Source of the DNA: Streptomyces sp. CNH099
GTDB taxonomy: Bacteria; Actinomycetota; Actinomycetes; Streptomycetales; Streptomycetaceae
Direction of reading: 5' to 3'
Length of the DNA stretch: 64,000 nucleotides
NCBI GenBank assembly: GCA_000514715.1
Contig: AZWL01000006.1
Location: 272,229-336,228, forward strand
The notes beneath the pieces are model-generated. The model had not been told where the DNA came from. It searched no databases and worked only from the letters and a program-made list of their open reading frames with translations. Made by a program: the position numbers and the translations under genes. Each line of letters starts with the position of its first letter. Within the stretch, counting starts at the first letter, position 1. This document shows, piece by piece, positions 49,838-60,217 of the stretch.

Positions 49838-50014
49838 TCAGCCGCAGCTGCCGCCGCAGTTGCACGGGCTGCCGGACTGGCACCCGCAGGAGCAGCCGGG
49901 GCCGCAGTTGCAGGAGCTGAGCTTCGGCAGCGGGGTCATCTTGGGGCGCAGCCGCGGCGCCGGTGCCGCGCGGCGCGGCTCGGCACGGGTGCGGGAGGTG
50001 AACTCTTCCGGCAT
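49838..50014 (-). CDS. 58-residue Cys-rich (metallothionein-like) protein
   Basis: A short gene with a strong AGGAGGT ribosome binding site 5 nt before the ATG. It encodes MPEEFTSRTR at the start and KLSSCNCGPGCSCGCQSGS, then PCNCGGSCG, at the end. Eight cysteines (35, 37, 41, 43, 45, 51, 53, 57) are grouped as CxC, CxCxC, CxC and CG within the last 25 residues. This resembles a metal-thiolate protein. The 34-residue front part is Arg/Pro-rich. No known family fits with certainty, and a modified-peptide precursor is an alternative. It is convergent with gpmA. Confidence 0.72.
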   Translation of the reverse strand: MPEEFTSRTRAEPRRAAPAPRLRPKMTPLPKLSSCNCGPGCSCGCQSGSPCNCGGSCG

Positions 50015-50192
50015 GCGGACCTCCTAGCAGGGATGTTCCCTTCCACCGGAAGGCTGCCCCGGGCGCCGGGGCGCACATGCGGGCGCGCGGAAGCATCGCG
50101 GGCCGCCGGACCGTCCTACGTCCCCTGCGCCGCGCCCGGCGCGTGAGCCGCCCCCGGGCGCGCCCGGCGCGCGCGGGCACGTGCCTCCCGCG

Positions 50193-50235
50193 CTCCGGCC
50201 GCTACGCCCCCGCGCCCTCCGGCCGCTACGCCCCC
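50193..50235. repeat. 19-bp duplication at the phoU 3' end
   Basis: CTCCGGCCGCTACGCCCCC occurs at 50193-50211 and 50217-50235. The second copy contains the phoU stop codon. A small tandem duplication extending past the gene. Confidence 0.7.
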
Positions 50236-50903
50236 TCGACCGGGGCCGTCGTGTTCAGCTCGTCGGCGTGCTCGCCGGTCACCAGGTACACCACCCGGCC
50301 TGCGCACGAGACGGCGTGGTCGGCGAAGCGCTCGTAGTAGCGGCCGATCAGCGTCACGTCCACGGCGGTCTCGATGCCGTGCTTCCAGCGGTCGTCCATG
50401 AGGTGCTGGAAGATCTTGCGGTGCAGGTAGTCCATCCTGTCGTCGTCCTGCTCCAGCTCCAGCGCCAGGTCGACGTTCTTGGTGGTGACGACCTCCGCGG
50501 TCTTGGCCATGAGGCGCTGCGCGAGCTGCCCCATCTCCAGGACGGTGGCGTGCAGGTCGTCCGGGATGCAGCGGCCGGGGTAGCGCAGCCGGGCCAGCTT
50601 GGCGACGTGCTTCGCCAGGTCGCCGGCGCGCTCCAGGTCGGCGCTCATCCGCAGCGAGGTCACCACGATGCGCAGGTCGGTGGCGACGGGCTGCTGCCGG
50701 GCGAGCAGCTGGATGGCCCGCGTCTCCAGCTCGCGCTGCAGGTCGTCCACCTTCTCGTCGCCCGCGATCACGCTCTCGGCGAGCTGCAGGTCGGCGTCGA
50801 GCAGCGCCGCGGTGGCACGGCCCATGGCGGAGCCGACCATCCGGGCCATGTCGACCAGGCCCTCGCCGATCGAGTCCAGCTCCTCGTGGTATGAGTCCCG
50901 CAT
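50226..50903 (-). CDS. phoU: Phosphate-signalling regulator PhoU
   Basis: A 225-residue PhoU protein with two PhoU repeats: MGRATAALLDADLQLAESVI and DEKVDDLQRELETRAIQLLA, then ATDLRIVVTSLRMSADLERA and GRYYERFADHAVSCAGRVVY. Each three-helix unit has the E/DxxxD metal motif. It relays phosphate status between the Pst transporter and the PhoR kinase in most bacteria. I start at the ATG of MRDSYHEEL since upstream residues are not PhoU-like. Divergent from phoR across a PHO box. Confidence 0.95.
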   Translation of the reverse strand: MRDSYHEELDSIGEGLVDMARMVGSAMGRATAALLDADLQLAESVIAGDEKVDDLQRELETRAIQLLARQQPVATDLRIVVTSLRMSADLERAGDLAKHVAKLARLRYPGRCIPDDLHATVLEMGQLAQRLMAKTAEVVTTKNVDLALELEQDDDRMDYLHRKIFQHLMDDRWKHGIETAVDVTLIGRYYERFADHAVSCAGRVVYLVTGEHADELNTTAPVEGA

Positions 50904-50984
50904 CCCAGTCCCGTCCATCCTCTGTGCCGACCTTGCCGACTTTGCCGACCAATGCAGCATCCACCATGCAGGGGACGCCGCGCC

Positions 50985-51017
50985 ACTCAGTGAATCGGGA
51001 CCGACCTCAGGGTGAAC
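50985..51017 (-). promoter_or_regulatory. PHO box in the phoU-phoR interval
   Basis: On the minus strand three 11-bp units follow each other: GTTCACCCTGA (51007-51017), GGTCGGTCCCG (50996-51006) and ATTCACTGAGT (50985-50995). This is the direct-repeat design of Streptomyces PhoP sites. It would let PhoP control phoU and phoRP. Confidence 0.75.
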
Positions 51018-51078
51018 TCTTGGCGACCAGTGTTCGAGACCGCACCCGGATGGCTGTGGAAGGGGTCTGCATGGTGCC

Positions 51079-51084
51079 TAACCT
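51079..51084 (+). promoter_or_regulatory. -10 box TAACCT of phoR
   Basis: TAACCT is followed by GGAGTC and ATG, 6 nt apart. GGAG lies too near the ATG to be a normal ribosome binding site. Confidence 0.45.
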
Positions 51085-51090
51085 GGAGTC

Positions 51091-52377
51091 ATGGACGTGA
51101 ACGCGGCGGTCGCCGCGGCGGCAGCGCTCGCCGGGCTGTGCACCGGTGTGATCGCCGTGCTCGCGTTCCGGTGGAGCGAACGCGAGCAGGCCAGGCCGAC
51201 GCGCACCTCGCTGCACACGGACGCGGTCCTGCCGCCCGGCGTGGACACCGTGCTCTCCGTCCTGCGCTCCTCCGCCGTCGTGCTCGACGAGGACGACGCC
51301 GTGGTCAAGGCCAGCTCCGCGGCGTACGCCCTGGGGCTGGTCCGCGGCGGCCGGCTGACGGTCGAGCCGATGCTCGCCATGGCCCGCGACACCCGGCGCG
51401 ACGGCGAGATACGGCAGGTCGAGCTGGACCTGCCCCGGCGCACCGGCCGCGTCGTCTCCGGGGGAGGTGCGCTGGCGGTCTCCGCCCGCGTCGCGCCGCT
51501 CGGCTCCCGGCTCGTGCTGCTGCTGGTCGAGGACATGACCGAGGCCCGCCGTATCGAGGCCGTACGCCGCGACTTCGTCGCGAACGTCAGCCACGAGCTG
51601 AAGACCCCGGTCGGCGCGCTGTCCCTGCTCTCGGAGGCGGTCATGGACGCCGCGGACGACCCCGAGGCGGTGGAGCGCTTCGCCGGCCGCATGCAGGGCG
51701 AGGCGACCCGGCTGACCAGCCTCGTACAGGAACTGATCGACCTCTCCCGGGTGCAGAACGACGACCCGCTGGAGGACGCCGAGCCGGTGCGGGTCGACGA
51801 GCTGGTCGCGGAGGCCATGGAACGGTGCCGGCAGCAGGCCGGTGCCAAGCAGATAACCATCGCCACGGGCGGCACGGCCGGGCTGCACGTCTGGGGCCAC
51901 CGCGGCCAGCTCGCGGCGGCGCTGGGCAACCTGGTGGAGAACGCCGTGAACTACAGCCCGGCCCGCACCCGGGTCGGCGTCGCGGCCCGCCGGCTGCCCG
52001 CACAGGGCGGCGACCTCATCGAGGTCACGGTCACCGACCAGGGGATCGGCATCTCCGAGAAAGACCGCGAACGGATCTTCGAGCGCTTCTACCGGGTCGA
52101 CCCGGCGCGCTCGCGGGCCACCGGCGGGACCGGGCTCGGTCTCGCCATCGTCAAGCACGTGGCCGCCTCGCACGGCGGGGAGGTCACGGTGTGGAGCGCT
52201 GAGGGCCAGGGCTCCACCTTCACCCTGCGGCTGCCCGAGGCCGCACGTCCGAAGAGCGGCCGGTCCGACGCCGGCCGCAGCGGAGCTCTCATCGGCCCGG
52301 AGGACCTCGACGGCGAGGACCGGCTCCGGTTCGACGGGACCGACGCGTCAGACACAGCTCCGGAGGTCATTCCGTGA
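51091..52377 (+). CDS. phoR: PhoR phosphate-sensing histidine kinase
   Basis: A 428-residue kinase. One N-terminal transmembrane helix (about 5-27) is followed by a PAS-like segment (VVLDEDDAVVKASSAAYALG). The DHp domain has NVSHELKTPVGALSLLSEAV with His168. The ATPase domain shows N, G1 and G2 boxes (NLVENAVNYS, DQGIGISEKD, GGTGLGLAIVKH). It phosphorylates PhoP under phosphate limitation. The C-terminal about 35 residues are Asp/Gly-rich. phoP begins 88 nt downstream. Confidence 0.95.
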   Translation: MDVNAAVAAAAALAGLCTGVIAVLAFRWSEREQARPTRTSLHTDAVLPPGVDTVLSVLRSSAVVLDEDDAVVKASSAAYALGLVRGGRLTVEPMLAMARDTRRDGEIRQVELDLPRRTGRVVSGGGALAVSARVAPLGSRLVLLLVEDMTEARRIEAVRRDFVANVSHELKTPVGALSLLSEAVMDAADDPEAVERFAGRMQGEATRLTSLVQELIDLSRVQNDDPLEDAEPVRVDELVAEAMERCRQQAGAKQITIATGGTAGLHVWGHRGQLAAALGNLVENAVNYSPARTRVGVAARRLPAQGGDLIEVTVTDQGIGISEKDRERIFERFYRVDPARSRATGGTGLGLAIVKHVAASHGGEVTVWSAEGQGSTFTLRLPEAARPKSGRSDAGRSGALIGPEDLDGEDRLRFDGTDASDTAPEVIP

Positions 52378-52465
52378 CCCGCGTGCCCACCGCCCGGCGC
52401 GGCTCCATCACCCGCCGCCCGGCTCTCCCCATCCCGTGCTGCCCGTCCCCCTCGGAGGTCAGAGC

Positions 52466-53146
52466 GTGACCCGGGTTCTCGTCGTCGAGGACGAGGAATC
52501 GTTCAGCGACGCACTGTCGTACATGCTCCGCAAGGAGGGCTTCGAGGTGGCCGTGGCCACCACGGGCCCCGAGGCGCTCGACGACTTCGACCGCAACGGC
52601 GCCGACCTGGTGCTGCTTGACCTCATGCTGCCGGGGCTGCCCGGCACGGAGGTGTGCCGCCAGCTGCGCGGCCGCTCCAACGTTCCGGTCATCATGGTGA
52701 CCGCCAAGGACAGCGAGATCGACAAGGTCGTCGGGCTGGAGATAGGAGCCGACGACTACGTGACCAAACCCTTCTCCTCCCGGGAGCTGGTCGCCCGGAT
52801 CCGCGCGGTCCTGCGCCGCCGCGGCGAACCGGAGGAGACGGAGCCGGCGGCCCTGGAGGTCGGTCCGGTACGGATGGACGTCGACCGGCACGTGGTCACC
52901 GTCGCCGGCGGCAAGGTCGACCTGCCGCTGAAGGAGTTCGACCTGCTGGAGATGCTGCTGCGCAACGCAGGCCGGGTGCTGACCCGGATGCAGCTGATCG
53001 ACCGGGTCTGGGGCGCGGACTACGTCGGCGACACCAAGACGCTCGACGTCCACGTGAAGCGGCTGCGCGCGAAGATCGAGCCGGACCCGGGCGCGCCGCG
53101 GTATCTGGTGACGGTCCGGGGGCTGGGCTACAAGTTCGAGCCGTAG
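52466..53146 (+). CDS. phoP: PhoP phosphate response regulator
   Basis: A 226-residue OmpR-type regulator with Asp52 (LLDLMLPGLPG) and Lys101 (VTKPF), and a winged helix with DLPLKEFDLLEMLLRNAGRV and KTLDVHVKRLRAKIE. It activates the pho regulon (pstS, phoA/D, ppk and phoU-type genes) and represses nitrogen genes in Streptomyces. The GTG has GGAGG 8 nt upstream. A longer frame upstream lacks similarity. Ends in front of a strong hairpin. Confidence 0.95.
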   Translation: MTRVLVVEDEESFSDALSYMLRKEGFEVAVATTGPEALDDFDRNGADLVLLDLMLPGLPGTEVCRQLRGRSNVPVIMVTAKDSEIDKVVGLEIGADDYVTKPFSSRELVARIRAVLRRRGEPEETEPAALEVGPVRMDVDRHVVTVAGGKVDLPLKEFDLLEMLLRNAGRVLTRMQLIDRVWGADYVGDTKTLDVHVKRLRAKIEPDPGAPRYLVTVRGLGYKFEP

Positions 53147-53196
53147 CCCGGCCCGGGGCGCGGGTACACGTCCCGCCTGCCGCCCGGCGGCGTCCC

Positions 53197-53222
53197 GCCC
53201 CGGCGCGCTTCCGCGCCGGGGC
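53197..53222. terminator. Terminator between phoP and the lipoprotein gene
   Basis: GCCCCGGCGCG (53197-53207) and CGCGCCGGGGC (53212-53222) form a perfect 11-bp stem with a CTTC loop, between convergent genes. No T-run follows. Confidence 0.7.
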
Positions 53223-53246
53223 CCGAGGCGCGTACCCGGCCGCCGG

Positions 53247-53981
53247 CTACTGCTCGGTGGCGGGGCTGTCCGAGGACTCCGCCCCGTCCGTGCCGGGGGT
53301 GCCCTCGGCGGCGTCTCCGGTGGCGTCGGCGTCCGGCGAGGCGTCCCCGCCGGTGCCGTCCGCGCCCTCCGCGCCGTCTGTGCCGTCTGTGCCCTCCGTG
53401 CCGTCCGTGCCCGCGTCTGCGCCGGGCTCGGCGTCGGGGGTGGACGTCGCGGTCTCCAGCGGGCTCGGGGACTCGGTGGCGGCGAAGTCCGCGTACTGGC
53501 CCTCGTCCGAGACGACGAACGCGGAGATCCGCACCTCGCCCTCCTCGCTGAACTCGAAGGCGAGCTTCTGCGCCGTGCCGTCGACCGCCTCGTCGCCGTC
53601 GGGCAGCACCGCGGAGGCGTTGCCCTCGCCGCCCAGCATCACCGAGCCGCCCCCCGGCACGACCACGCCGCCCCGGCCGTCCGCGCCGGCCAGCTCCAGC
53701 TCCTGGCCGCCGCGGGTGAGCGTCAGCCGGTCCAGCGTCTGGTCCCGGTCGCCGTTGTTGAAGATGCGGGCGGAGACCGCGGCCGGTCCGCCGGTCTCCT
53801 CGGGCGACGTGATCACCACGGCGTTCTGGATCCGGATGTCGCCCGCGACGACGCGCGCGTTGTCGGGGTTGATCTTCAGGGTCTCGGCGTTGTTGCCCGC
53901 CCCGCACGCGGTGAGGACGGCGAGCGAGAGAGCGAGGGCGGTCGCGGCGAGCGTGCCGCGTCGAATGCTGCTGCTGCTCAC
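53247..53981 (-). CDS. Putative lipoprotein with Ser/Asp/Gly-rich tail
   Basis: A 244-residue lipoprotein. The signal peptide is followed by a lipobox LTAC, in which Cys would be acylated (about residue 26). The outer part has a beta-rich region (ARVVAGDIRIQNAVVITS, ISAFVVSDEGQYADF). It ends with a low-complexity tail of DGTEGTDGTDGAEGADG type. GTG with AAGGAGA upstream is chosen as start. Homologues beside phoRP are common in Streptomyces, but no function is known. It probably senses or scavenges something at the membrane; this is inference. Confidence 0.78.
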   Translation of the reverse strand: MSSSSIRRGTLAATALALSLAVLTACGAGNNAETLKINPDNARVVAGDIRIQNAVVITSPEETGGPAAVSARIFNNGDRDQTLDRLTLTRGGQELELAGADGRGGVVVPGGGSVMLGGEGNASAVLPDGDEAVDGTAQKLAFEFSEEGEVRISAFVVSDEGQYADFAATESPSPLETATSTPDAEPGADAGTDGTEGTDGTDGAEGADGTGGDASPDADATGDAAEGTPGTDGAESSDSPATEQ

Positions 53982-54200
53982 GGCGGCGGCATCTCCTTGG
54001 ACGTGAAGGCCGGTTCGGCTTGCCGGCGGTGGGCGGACGTGCTGGAGGAACAGTACCGACCCCCGTCTGACCGTACGGACCCGACCCGCCCTCCGCCGCC
54101 CGCGTGCGCCTGCGCGCACACCCGCGCGTACGGCCGTGCTAATGCCCGGCAATATCTGCGCGGCATGCGGTGTTGGAAGGGACGGCGGGAACACCGGCGG

Positions 54201-54233
54201 AGGGAGAACGGGGGAGAACGGGGGAGAACGGGG
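54201..54233. repeat. Three-copy 10-bp tandem repeat
   Basis: GGGGAGAACG (first copy AGGGAGAACG) three times in tandem, plus a partial fourth, in the 580-bp gap between the lipoprotein and carD. It lies just before the 19-bp palindrome. Confidence 0.75.
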
Positions 54234-54238
54234 ATATC

Positions 54239-54257
54239 GATCACAGCCCGTGTGATC
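54239..54257. promoter_or_regulatory. 19-bp palindrome upstream of carD
   Basis: GATCACA-GCCCG-TGTGATC is a perfect 7-5-7 inverted repeat about 270 nt before the carD promoter. Candidate operator; the protein is unknown. Confidence 0.55.
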
Positions 54258-54504
54258 AATTCCGGGAATCCGACCGGATTCGATCGTGATCGGCCGAACG
54301 GAGCAGCGCGACTTCACCGGCCGACTCCGACAAATCGGGACGTTCGTCGCTCTGCCGATCCTTCCGGCGGCGGGTAACCTTCGCGTTTCAGGTTTCCGGC
54401 AGACGCCATCCCACCTGCGGAAACCATGATTCCGACGCGGAGCGCAGCACGTTCCAGGGTCGCTTGTCAAGCCCCGAGACGGGCGCTGACCTGCGAAAAC
54501 GCCA

Positions 54505-54533
54505 TTCAGAAGCGGCCTGTCCCGTGTTACCCT
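54505..54533 (+). promoter_or_regulatory. Candidate carD promoter
   Basis: TTCAGA (54505-54510), 17 nt, then TACCCT (54528-54533), 28 nt before the carD ATG, which has its own GGAAGGGG ribosome binding site. The -35 is weak. The rest of the interval from 53982 to 54561 shows no gene. Confidence 0.4.
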
Positions 54534-54561
54534 GGATAGCCACGGAAGGGGTACCTGTCAC

Positions 54562-55044
54562 ATGACGTTCAAGGTTGGCGACACCGTGGTCTATCCCCAT
54601 CACGGGGCCGCGCTGATCGAGGCCATCGAAACTCGCCAGATCAAAGGTGTGGACAAGACCTACTTGGTGCTGAAAGTCGCGCAGGGCGACTTGACGGTGC
54701 GCGTGCCGGCGGACAATGCCGAGTTCGTCGGGGTACGCGATGTGGTAGGCCAGGAAGGGCTGGAGAGGGTCTTCGAGGTGCTGCGGGCACCGTACGCCGA
54801 AGAGCCCACCAACTGGTCGCGGCGGTACAAGGCGAACCTGGAGAAGCTCGCCTCCGGTGACGTGATCAAGGTTGCCGAGGTCGTCCGGGACCTGTGGCGC
54901 CGGGAGCGTGAGCGCGGCCTCTCCGCAGGGGAGAAGCGGATGCTCGCCAAGGCCCGCCAGATCCTGGTGAGCGAGCTTGCGCTGTGTGAGAGCACGAACG
55001 AGGACAAGGCGGAGGCACTGCTCGACGAGGTGCTGGCGTCCTGA
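54562..55044 (+). CDS. carD: CarD-family transcription factor
   Basis: A 160-residue CarD/CdnL protein. The N-terminal RNA-polymerase-interacting Tudor-like domain is [20 protein letters not shown] and [20 protein letters not shown], followed by a helical DNA-contacting half with [20 protein letters not shown]. CarD binds RNA polymerase beta and stabilises open promoter complexes, notably at ribosomal RNA promoters. The length is normal. It lies upstream of the isoprenoid genes ispD and ispF, the usual order. The ribosome binding site is GGAAGGGG. Confidence 0.95.
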   Translation: MTFKVGDTVVYPHHGAALIEAIETRQIKGVDKTYLVLKVAQGDLTVRVPADNAEFVGVRDVVGQEGLERVFEVLRAPYAEEPTNWSRRYKANLEKLASGDVIKVAEVVRDLWRRERERGLSAGEKRMLAKARQILVSELALCESTNEDKAEALLDEVLAS

Positions 55045-55606
55045 AGGGCCGGGAGCGGCGGCTGGCCGGCTGAGCGGCACGGCCTCCCGGCCGAACGGTG
55101 TCCGGGGGCGACCCGCGGACTGTGGACAGCGGTGCGGTGTGCCGTGCCTGCGGCCCGTAGGCTACGGCGCCACCCCGGCCACGGCAGCGTGCGGTGCCCG
55201 TGCGGTGCCGGGTCGCTTGTCCGCGTCGGCCTCGGTGCTGCCGTCGGCCGTTGCCGGTTGTGTCGGTGCCGGGCCGGACGCTGCCCGGGATGCCGCCCGG
55301 TCGCGTCCGCACGCCTTCACGGTCCGCGCTTCACGGTCCGTCCGTTTGTCCCCGCTCGTCCTTTCCCGTCCGGTCCGACGGCAGGAAAGCCTGCCGGGTT
55401 TCGGGGGGCAGCCGTAGGCTCCCGCGCCGCGCGTGCGTATGCTCGCGTGCGACGCGCCGGGCCGACGGCTGTCCCGCTTTCCTGTGGACACGCCGTGCCG
55501 GGCCCGGGCAGCTGCTTTCGACCAGGTGCCTCACGGAAGGGGGTCGACAGCGAGCTCCGCGGTGGGGGCACGAAGCGTCGTGCCCGGCACGCTTTTGGCC
55601 ATACCC
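55045..55606. other. Intergenic region before ispD, nothing clear
   Basis: About 560 bp between carD and the chosen ispD start. It contains only low-similarity open frames. The ispD frame is open leftwards, but its upstream residues are not IspD-like. Promoters probably lie here; I could not place them. Confidence 0.4.
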
Positions 55607-56449
55607 ATGTCGTCCAAGGACACAAACCTGAACACCGCAATGTCTCCGTCAGGCTCGTCCGACTCGCCCGCCGCGTCCGTGGAGACCCGGCCCGGCCACT
55701 CGGACCCGTCCGGTCCGCACCGATGCGCCGCGGTGATCCCCGCCGCCGGCCGCGGAGTGCGGCTCGGCCCCGGCGCGCCCAAGGCCCTGCGCGCCCTCGG
55801 CGGCACGCCGATGCTCGTGCACGCCGTACGTGCCCTCGCCCGCGCCCGCGCGGTGTCCCTGGTGGTCGTCGTCGGCCCGCCCGGTGAGGCGGCGCAGGTG
55901 CGCACCCTGCTCGACGACCACCTCGACCACCTCGACTCGACCGAGGTCGTCGTCGTCTCCGGCGGCGACACCCGGCAGGACTCCGTACGCCTCGGCATCG
56001 CCGCGCTCCCCGGCGACGTCGACGTCGTGCTCGTGCACGACGCCGCCCGCCCGCTGGTCCCGGTGGACACCGTGGAGGCCGTCGCCGCCGCGGTACGGGC
56101 CGGGGCGCCCGCCGTCGTGCCGGCACTGCCCGTCACCGACACCGTCAAGCAGGTCGAGCCCGGCGGCGAGCCGGGCCGCCCGGAGCCGGTCGTCGCCACG
56201 CCCGAGCGGGCCGCGCTGCGCGCCGTGCAGACCCCGCAGGGCTTCGACCGCCGGGTGCTGACCGAGGCCCACGAGAAGGTGCCCGCGGCCGGCGAGGGCG
56301 CCACGGACGACGCCGGGATGGTCGAGCGGCTGGGCGTCGAGGTCGTGCTCGTACCCGGGCACGAGGAGGCGTTCAAGGTGACCCGGCCGCTGGACATGGT
56401 GCTGGCCGAGGCCGTGCTGGCACGCAGGAGGGCGACCGATGGCTTCTGA
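55607..56449 (+). CDS. ispD: 2-C-methyl-D-erythritol 4-phosphate cytidylyltransferase
   Basis: A roughly 280-residue IspD that couples MEP with CTP in the non-mevalonate isoprenoid pathway. It shows the CTP-binding [13 protein letters not shown], then [40 protein letters not shown] and the end [20 protein letters not shown]. An N-terminal extension of about 40 Ser/Pro-rich residues is present if ATG 55607 is used; ATG 55640 is an alternative. Neither has a clear ribosome binding site, so the start is uncertain. It overlaps ispF by 11 nt. Confidence 0.9.
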   Translation: MSSKDTNLNTAMSPSGSSDSPAASVETRPGHSDPSGPHRCAAVIPAAGRGVRLGPGAPKALRALGGTPMLVHAVRALARARAVSLVVVVGPPGEAAQVRTLLDDHLDHLDSTEVVVVSGGDTRQDSVRLGIAALPGDVDVVLVHDAARPLVPVDTVEAVAAAVRAGAPAVVPALPVTDTVKQVEPGGEPGRPEPVVATPERAALRAVQTPQGFDRRVLTEAHEKVPAAGEGATDDAGMVERLGVEVVLVPGHEEAFKVTRPLDMVLAEAVLARRRATDGF

Positions 56450-57002
56450 CGCGCAGACACCGGGCGGCGCGTCCGGGCCGGCCGGCGGGGGCGCCGGGGA
56501 CGGCGGGGGCGGTGCGTACGCCGTGCTGCCGCGCATCGGCGTCGGGACCGACGTGCACGCCTTCGCCGAGGGGCGCGAGCTGTGGTGCGCCGGCCTGCTC
56601 TGGGAGGGCGAGACCCACGGGCTCGACGGGCACTCCGACGGCGACGTCGCCGCCCACGCCGCCTGCGACGCGCTCTTCTCCGCCGCCGGTCTCGGCGACC
56701 TCGGCGCGCACTTCGGCACCGGCCGCCCGGAGTGGTCCGGCGCCTCCGGCGTCGCGCTGCTCGGCGAGGCGGCCCGTATCGTACGCGCCGCCGGCTTCCG
56801 TGTCGGCAATGTCGCGATCCAGGTGATCGGCGTCCGACCGAAGATCGGCAAGCGGCGCGCGGAGGCGCAGGAGGCGCTGTCGGCCGCCGCGGGGGCGCCG
56901 GTGTCGGTCTCCGGCACCACCACGGACGGGCTCGGCCTCACCGGCCGTGGCGAGGGCCTGGCGGCCGTCGCCACCGCGCTCGTCCTGCCGCCGCCCGGGT
57001 GA
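56439..57002 (+). CDS. ispF: 2-C-methyl-D-erythritol 2,4-cyclodiphosphate synthase
   Basis: A 187-residue IspF that cyclises the CDP-ME phosphate to MEcPP. The metal ligands are in GTDVHAF (Asp38, His40) and [11 protein letters not shown] (His73). Other typical parts are [20 protein letters not shown] and [17 protein letters not shown]. An N-terminal Gly-rich extension of about 25 residues precedes the core. ATG 56439 overlaps the ispD end, so the two are co-translated. Confidence 0.95.
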   Translation: MASDAQTPGGASGPAGGGAGDGGGGAYAVLPRIGVGTDVHAFAEGRELWCAGLLWEGETHGLDGHSDGDVAAHAACDALFSAAGLGDLGAHFGTGRPEWSGASGVALLGEAARIVRAAGFRVGNVAIQVIGVRPKIGKRRAEAQEALSAAAGAPVSVSGTTTDGLGLTGRGEGLAAVATALVLPPPG

Positions 57003-57097
57003 CGCGGACCTTCCGCCGCCGCGCGGAAGGCCCGTGGCGGGCTCGATGTTGGGTACCCAGGTAGTGCCCACGTGTGCGAAACCGAGGAGTGTCCATC

Positions 57098-57511
57098 GTG
57101 TCTGTCGCCCTCTCCGACAACCTCAAGCAGGTCCTCGACGGCCAGGTCTTCATCACCGTCGCCACCGTGCAGCCGGACGGCGCGCCGCAGGCGTCGCCCG
57201 TCTGGGTGAAGCGCGACGGCGACGACCTGCTCTTCTCCACCACCGCCGAGCGCGTCAAGGCCCGTAACCTGAGCCGCGATCCGCGGGTCAGCGTCGTCGT
57301 GGTCAACCCGGCGGCCCCGTACAACTACGCCCAGGTGCACGGCACCGCGAGCGTCACCACCGAGGGTGCCCGGGAGCTGATCGACGAGCTGTCGGTGAAG
57401 TACACCGGCAAGGACTACGACACCTTCAGCGGCGGCCGGGCCGACGACGGCACCCGGATCGTCGTCCGCGTGACGCCGGAGAAGGTGTCGGGCCAGGGCG
57501 ACCTGCACTGA
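57098..57511 (+). CDS. PPOX-class F420-dependent oxidoreductase
   Basis: A 137-residue split-barrel protein of the pyridoxamine-oxidase-like class that binds F420 or a flavin: DGQVFITVATVQPDGAPQAS, PVWVKRDGDDLLFSTT and NLSRDPRVSVVVVNPAAPYN. Many Streptomyces copies with unknown substrate. The GTG at 57098 (GAGGAG 8-9 nt upstream) is preferred over a further GTG at 57074. Lies between ispF and cysS; the 240-nt gap to cysS contains the cysS promoter. Confidence 0.85.
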   Translation: MSVALSDNLKQVLDGQVFITVATVQPDGAPQASPVWVKRDGDDLLFSTTAERVKARNLSRDPRVSVVVVNPAAPYNYAQVHGTASVTTEGARELIDELSVKYTGKDYDTFSGGRADDGTRIVVRVTPEKVSGQGDLH

Positions 57512-57739
57512 GCGACGGCGCCGAGCGGCGCGGCGCCGTGGAGCGCCGCGCCGGCCGGCGGACGGCGGCCCCGGCGTCAGTGGGGCGGCCTACCCTGGGG
57601 CGGGTGTGCGGGGGACGGTCGCGTGTGACGTGCCGGGCGTACCGGGCGTACCGTGCGGCGGGGCGGGCGTGGTACGCGCCGGGCAGCGGCCGCACGGCGG
57701 TCGTCCCGGACCGGGGGCCGCGGGCGGGCCGGGTCCTAC

Positions 57740-57745
57740 TACCCT
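57740..57745 (+). promoter_or_regulatory. -10 box TACCCT of cysS
   Basis: TACCCT, then TGAGGC, then the GTG start at 57752: 6 nt. Leaderless geometry. Confidence 0.5.
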
Positions 57746-57751
57746 TGAGGC

Positions 57752-59161
<1,410 letters not shown>

Positions 59162-59188
59162 CCGCGCCGAGCCGGGTGTAGCAGCCCC

Positions 59189-59218
59189 GTGTGCCGCCCG
59201 GGCGACCGGGCGGCACAC
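59189..59218. terminator. Terminator after cysS
   Basis: GTGTGCCGCCCG (59189-59200) and CGGGCGGCACAC (59207-59218) form a perfect 12-bp stem. It lies between cysS and rlmB, without a T-run. Confidence 0.7.
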
Positions 59219-59263
59219 TCGTGACGTAGAGAAACACCGATCGCAGAAGCAGGTGGAGCCCCC

Positions 59264-60217
59264 ATGGCCGGGAACAGTCAGCGCCGAGGCCGCAGAACGG
59301 CGAGCAAGAAGGGCGCGACCAAGGGCAGCGGCGGCAAGGGCCGCCGCTCCCTCCAGGGCAAGGGCCCCACGCCGCCCGCCGAGCAGCGGCCCGGCCACGC
59401 CAAGCAGCGCGCCGCCCGGGCGCGGTCGAAGAAGGCCGCCGCCGCCCGGCCGGCCGCGCGCCGCGGCGGCCGGGGCAGCAGCGAGCTGGTGGTCGGCCGC
59501 AACTCGGTGTACGAGGCGCTGCGCGACGGCGTGCCGGCCACGACGCTGTACGTCCAGCAGTACCTCGACAGCGACGACCGGGTGCGCGGCGCCCTGCAGC
59601 TCGCCGCGGAGCGCGGCGACGTGCACCTGATGGAGGCGCCGCGCCCCGAGCTGGACCGGATGACGGACGGCCTGAACCACCAGGGGCTGGTGCTGCAGGT
59701 CCCGCCGTACGAGTACGCCCACCCCGACGACCTCCTCGACGCCGCCGCCCAGGATGCCGCGGACCCGCTGGTCGTCGCGCTCGACGGGGTCACGGACCCG
59801 CGGAACCTGGGCGCCGTGGTGCGCTCCGTCGCCGCCTTCGGCGGGCACGGCGTCGTCATCCCGGAGCGGCGCGCGGCGGGGATGACGGCGGGCGCGTGGA
59901 AGTCGTCGGCGGGCACGGCGGCGCGTACGCCGGTGGCGCGGGCCACGAACCTGACGCGGGCGCTGGAGGCGTACCAGAAGGCCGGCGTGATGGTCGTCGG
60001 GCTCGCGGCCGACGGGGACGTGGAGCTGCCGGAGCTGGACCTGCTGGATAGGCCGGTGTGCGTCGTGGTCGGCAGCGAGGGCAAGGGGCTGTCGCGGCTG
60101 GTGGGGGAGACGTGCGACGTACGGGTACGTATCCCCATGCCGGGCGGCGCGGAGTCGCTGAACGCGGGCGTCGCGGCCGGGGTGGTGCTGTACGAGGCGG
60201 CGCGCAGGCGGGCGTGA
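59264..60217 (+). CDS. rlmB: 23S rRNA (guanosine-2'-O-)-methyltransferase RlmB
   Basis: A 317-residue SpoU-class methyltransferase that 2'-O-methylates a guanosine in 23S rRNA. A basic N-terminal tail ([30 protein letters not shown]) is followed by a substrate-binding domain beginning [14 protein letters not shown] and the SPOUT knot with [33 protein letters not shown] and [20 protein letters not shown]. The length is typical. Its ATG lies 45 nt after the cysS terminator hairpin. Confidence 0.92.
   Translation: MAGNSQRRGRRTASKKGATKGSGGKGRRSLQGKGPTPPAEQRPGHAKQRAARARSKKAAAARPAARRGGRGSSELVVGRNSVYEALRDGVPATTLYVQQYLDSDDRVRGALQLAAERGDVHLMEAPRPELDRMTDGLNHQGLVLQVPPYEYAHPDDLLDAAAQDAADPLVVALDGVTDPRNLGAVVRSVAAFGGHGVVIPERRAAGMTAGAWKSSAGTAARTPVARATNLTRALEAYQKAGVMVVGLAADGDVELPELDLLDRPVCVVVGSEGKGLSRLVGETCDVRVRIPMPGGAESLNAGVAAGVVLYEAARRRA

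Noticed and set aside
49838..50014. Cys-rich small gene as a RiPP precursor for the nearby radical SAM protein
   Set aside because: The radical SAM protein is of the SPL/Rv2578c type, lacks a SPASM-type extension, and lies in a separate island about 3 kb away. It is kept only as a weak alternative.
54239..54257. Palindrome as a CRP site
   Set aside because: CRP sites are TGTGA-N6-TCACA; here the half-sites are in the opposite order (TCACA-N5-TGTGA), so the match is not convincing.
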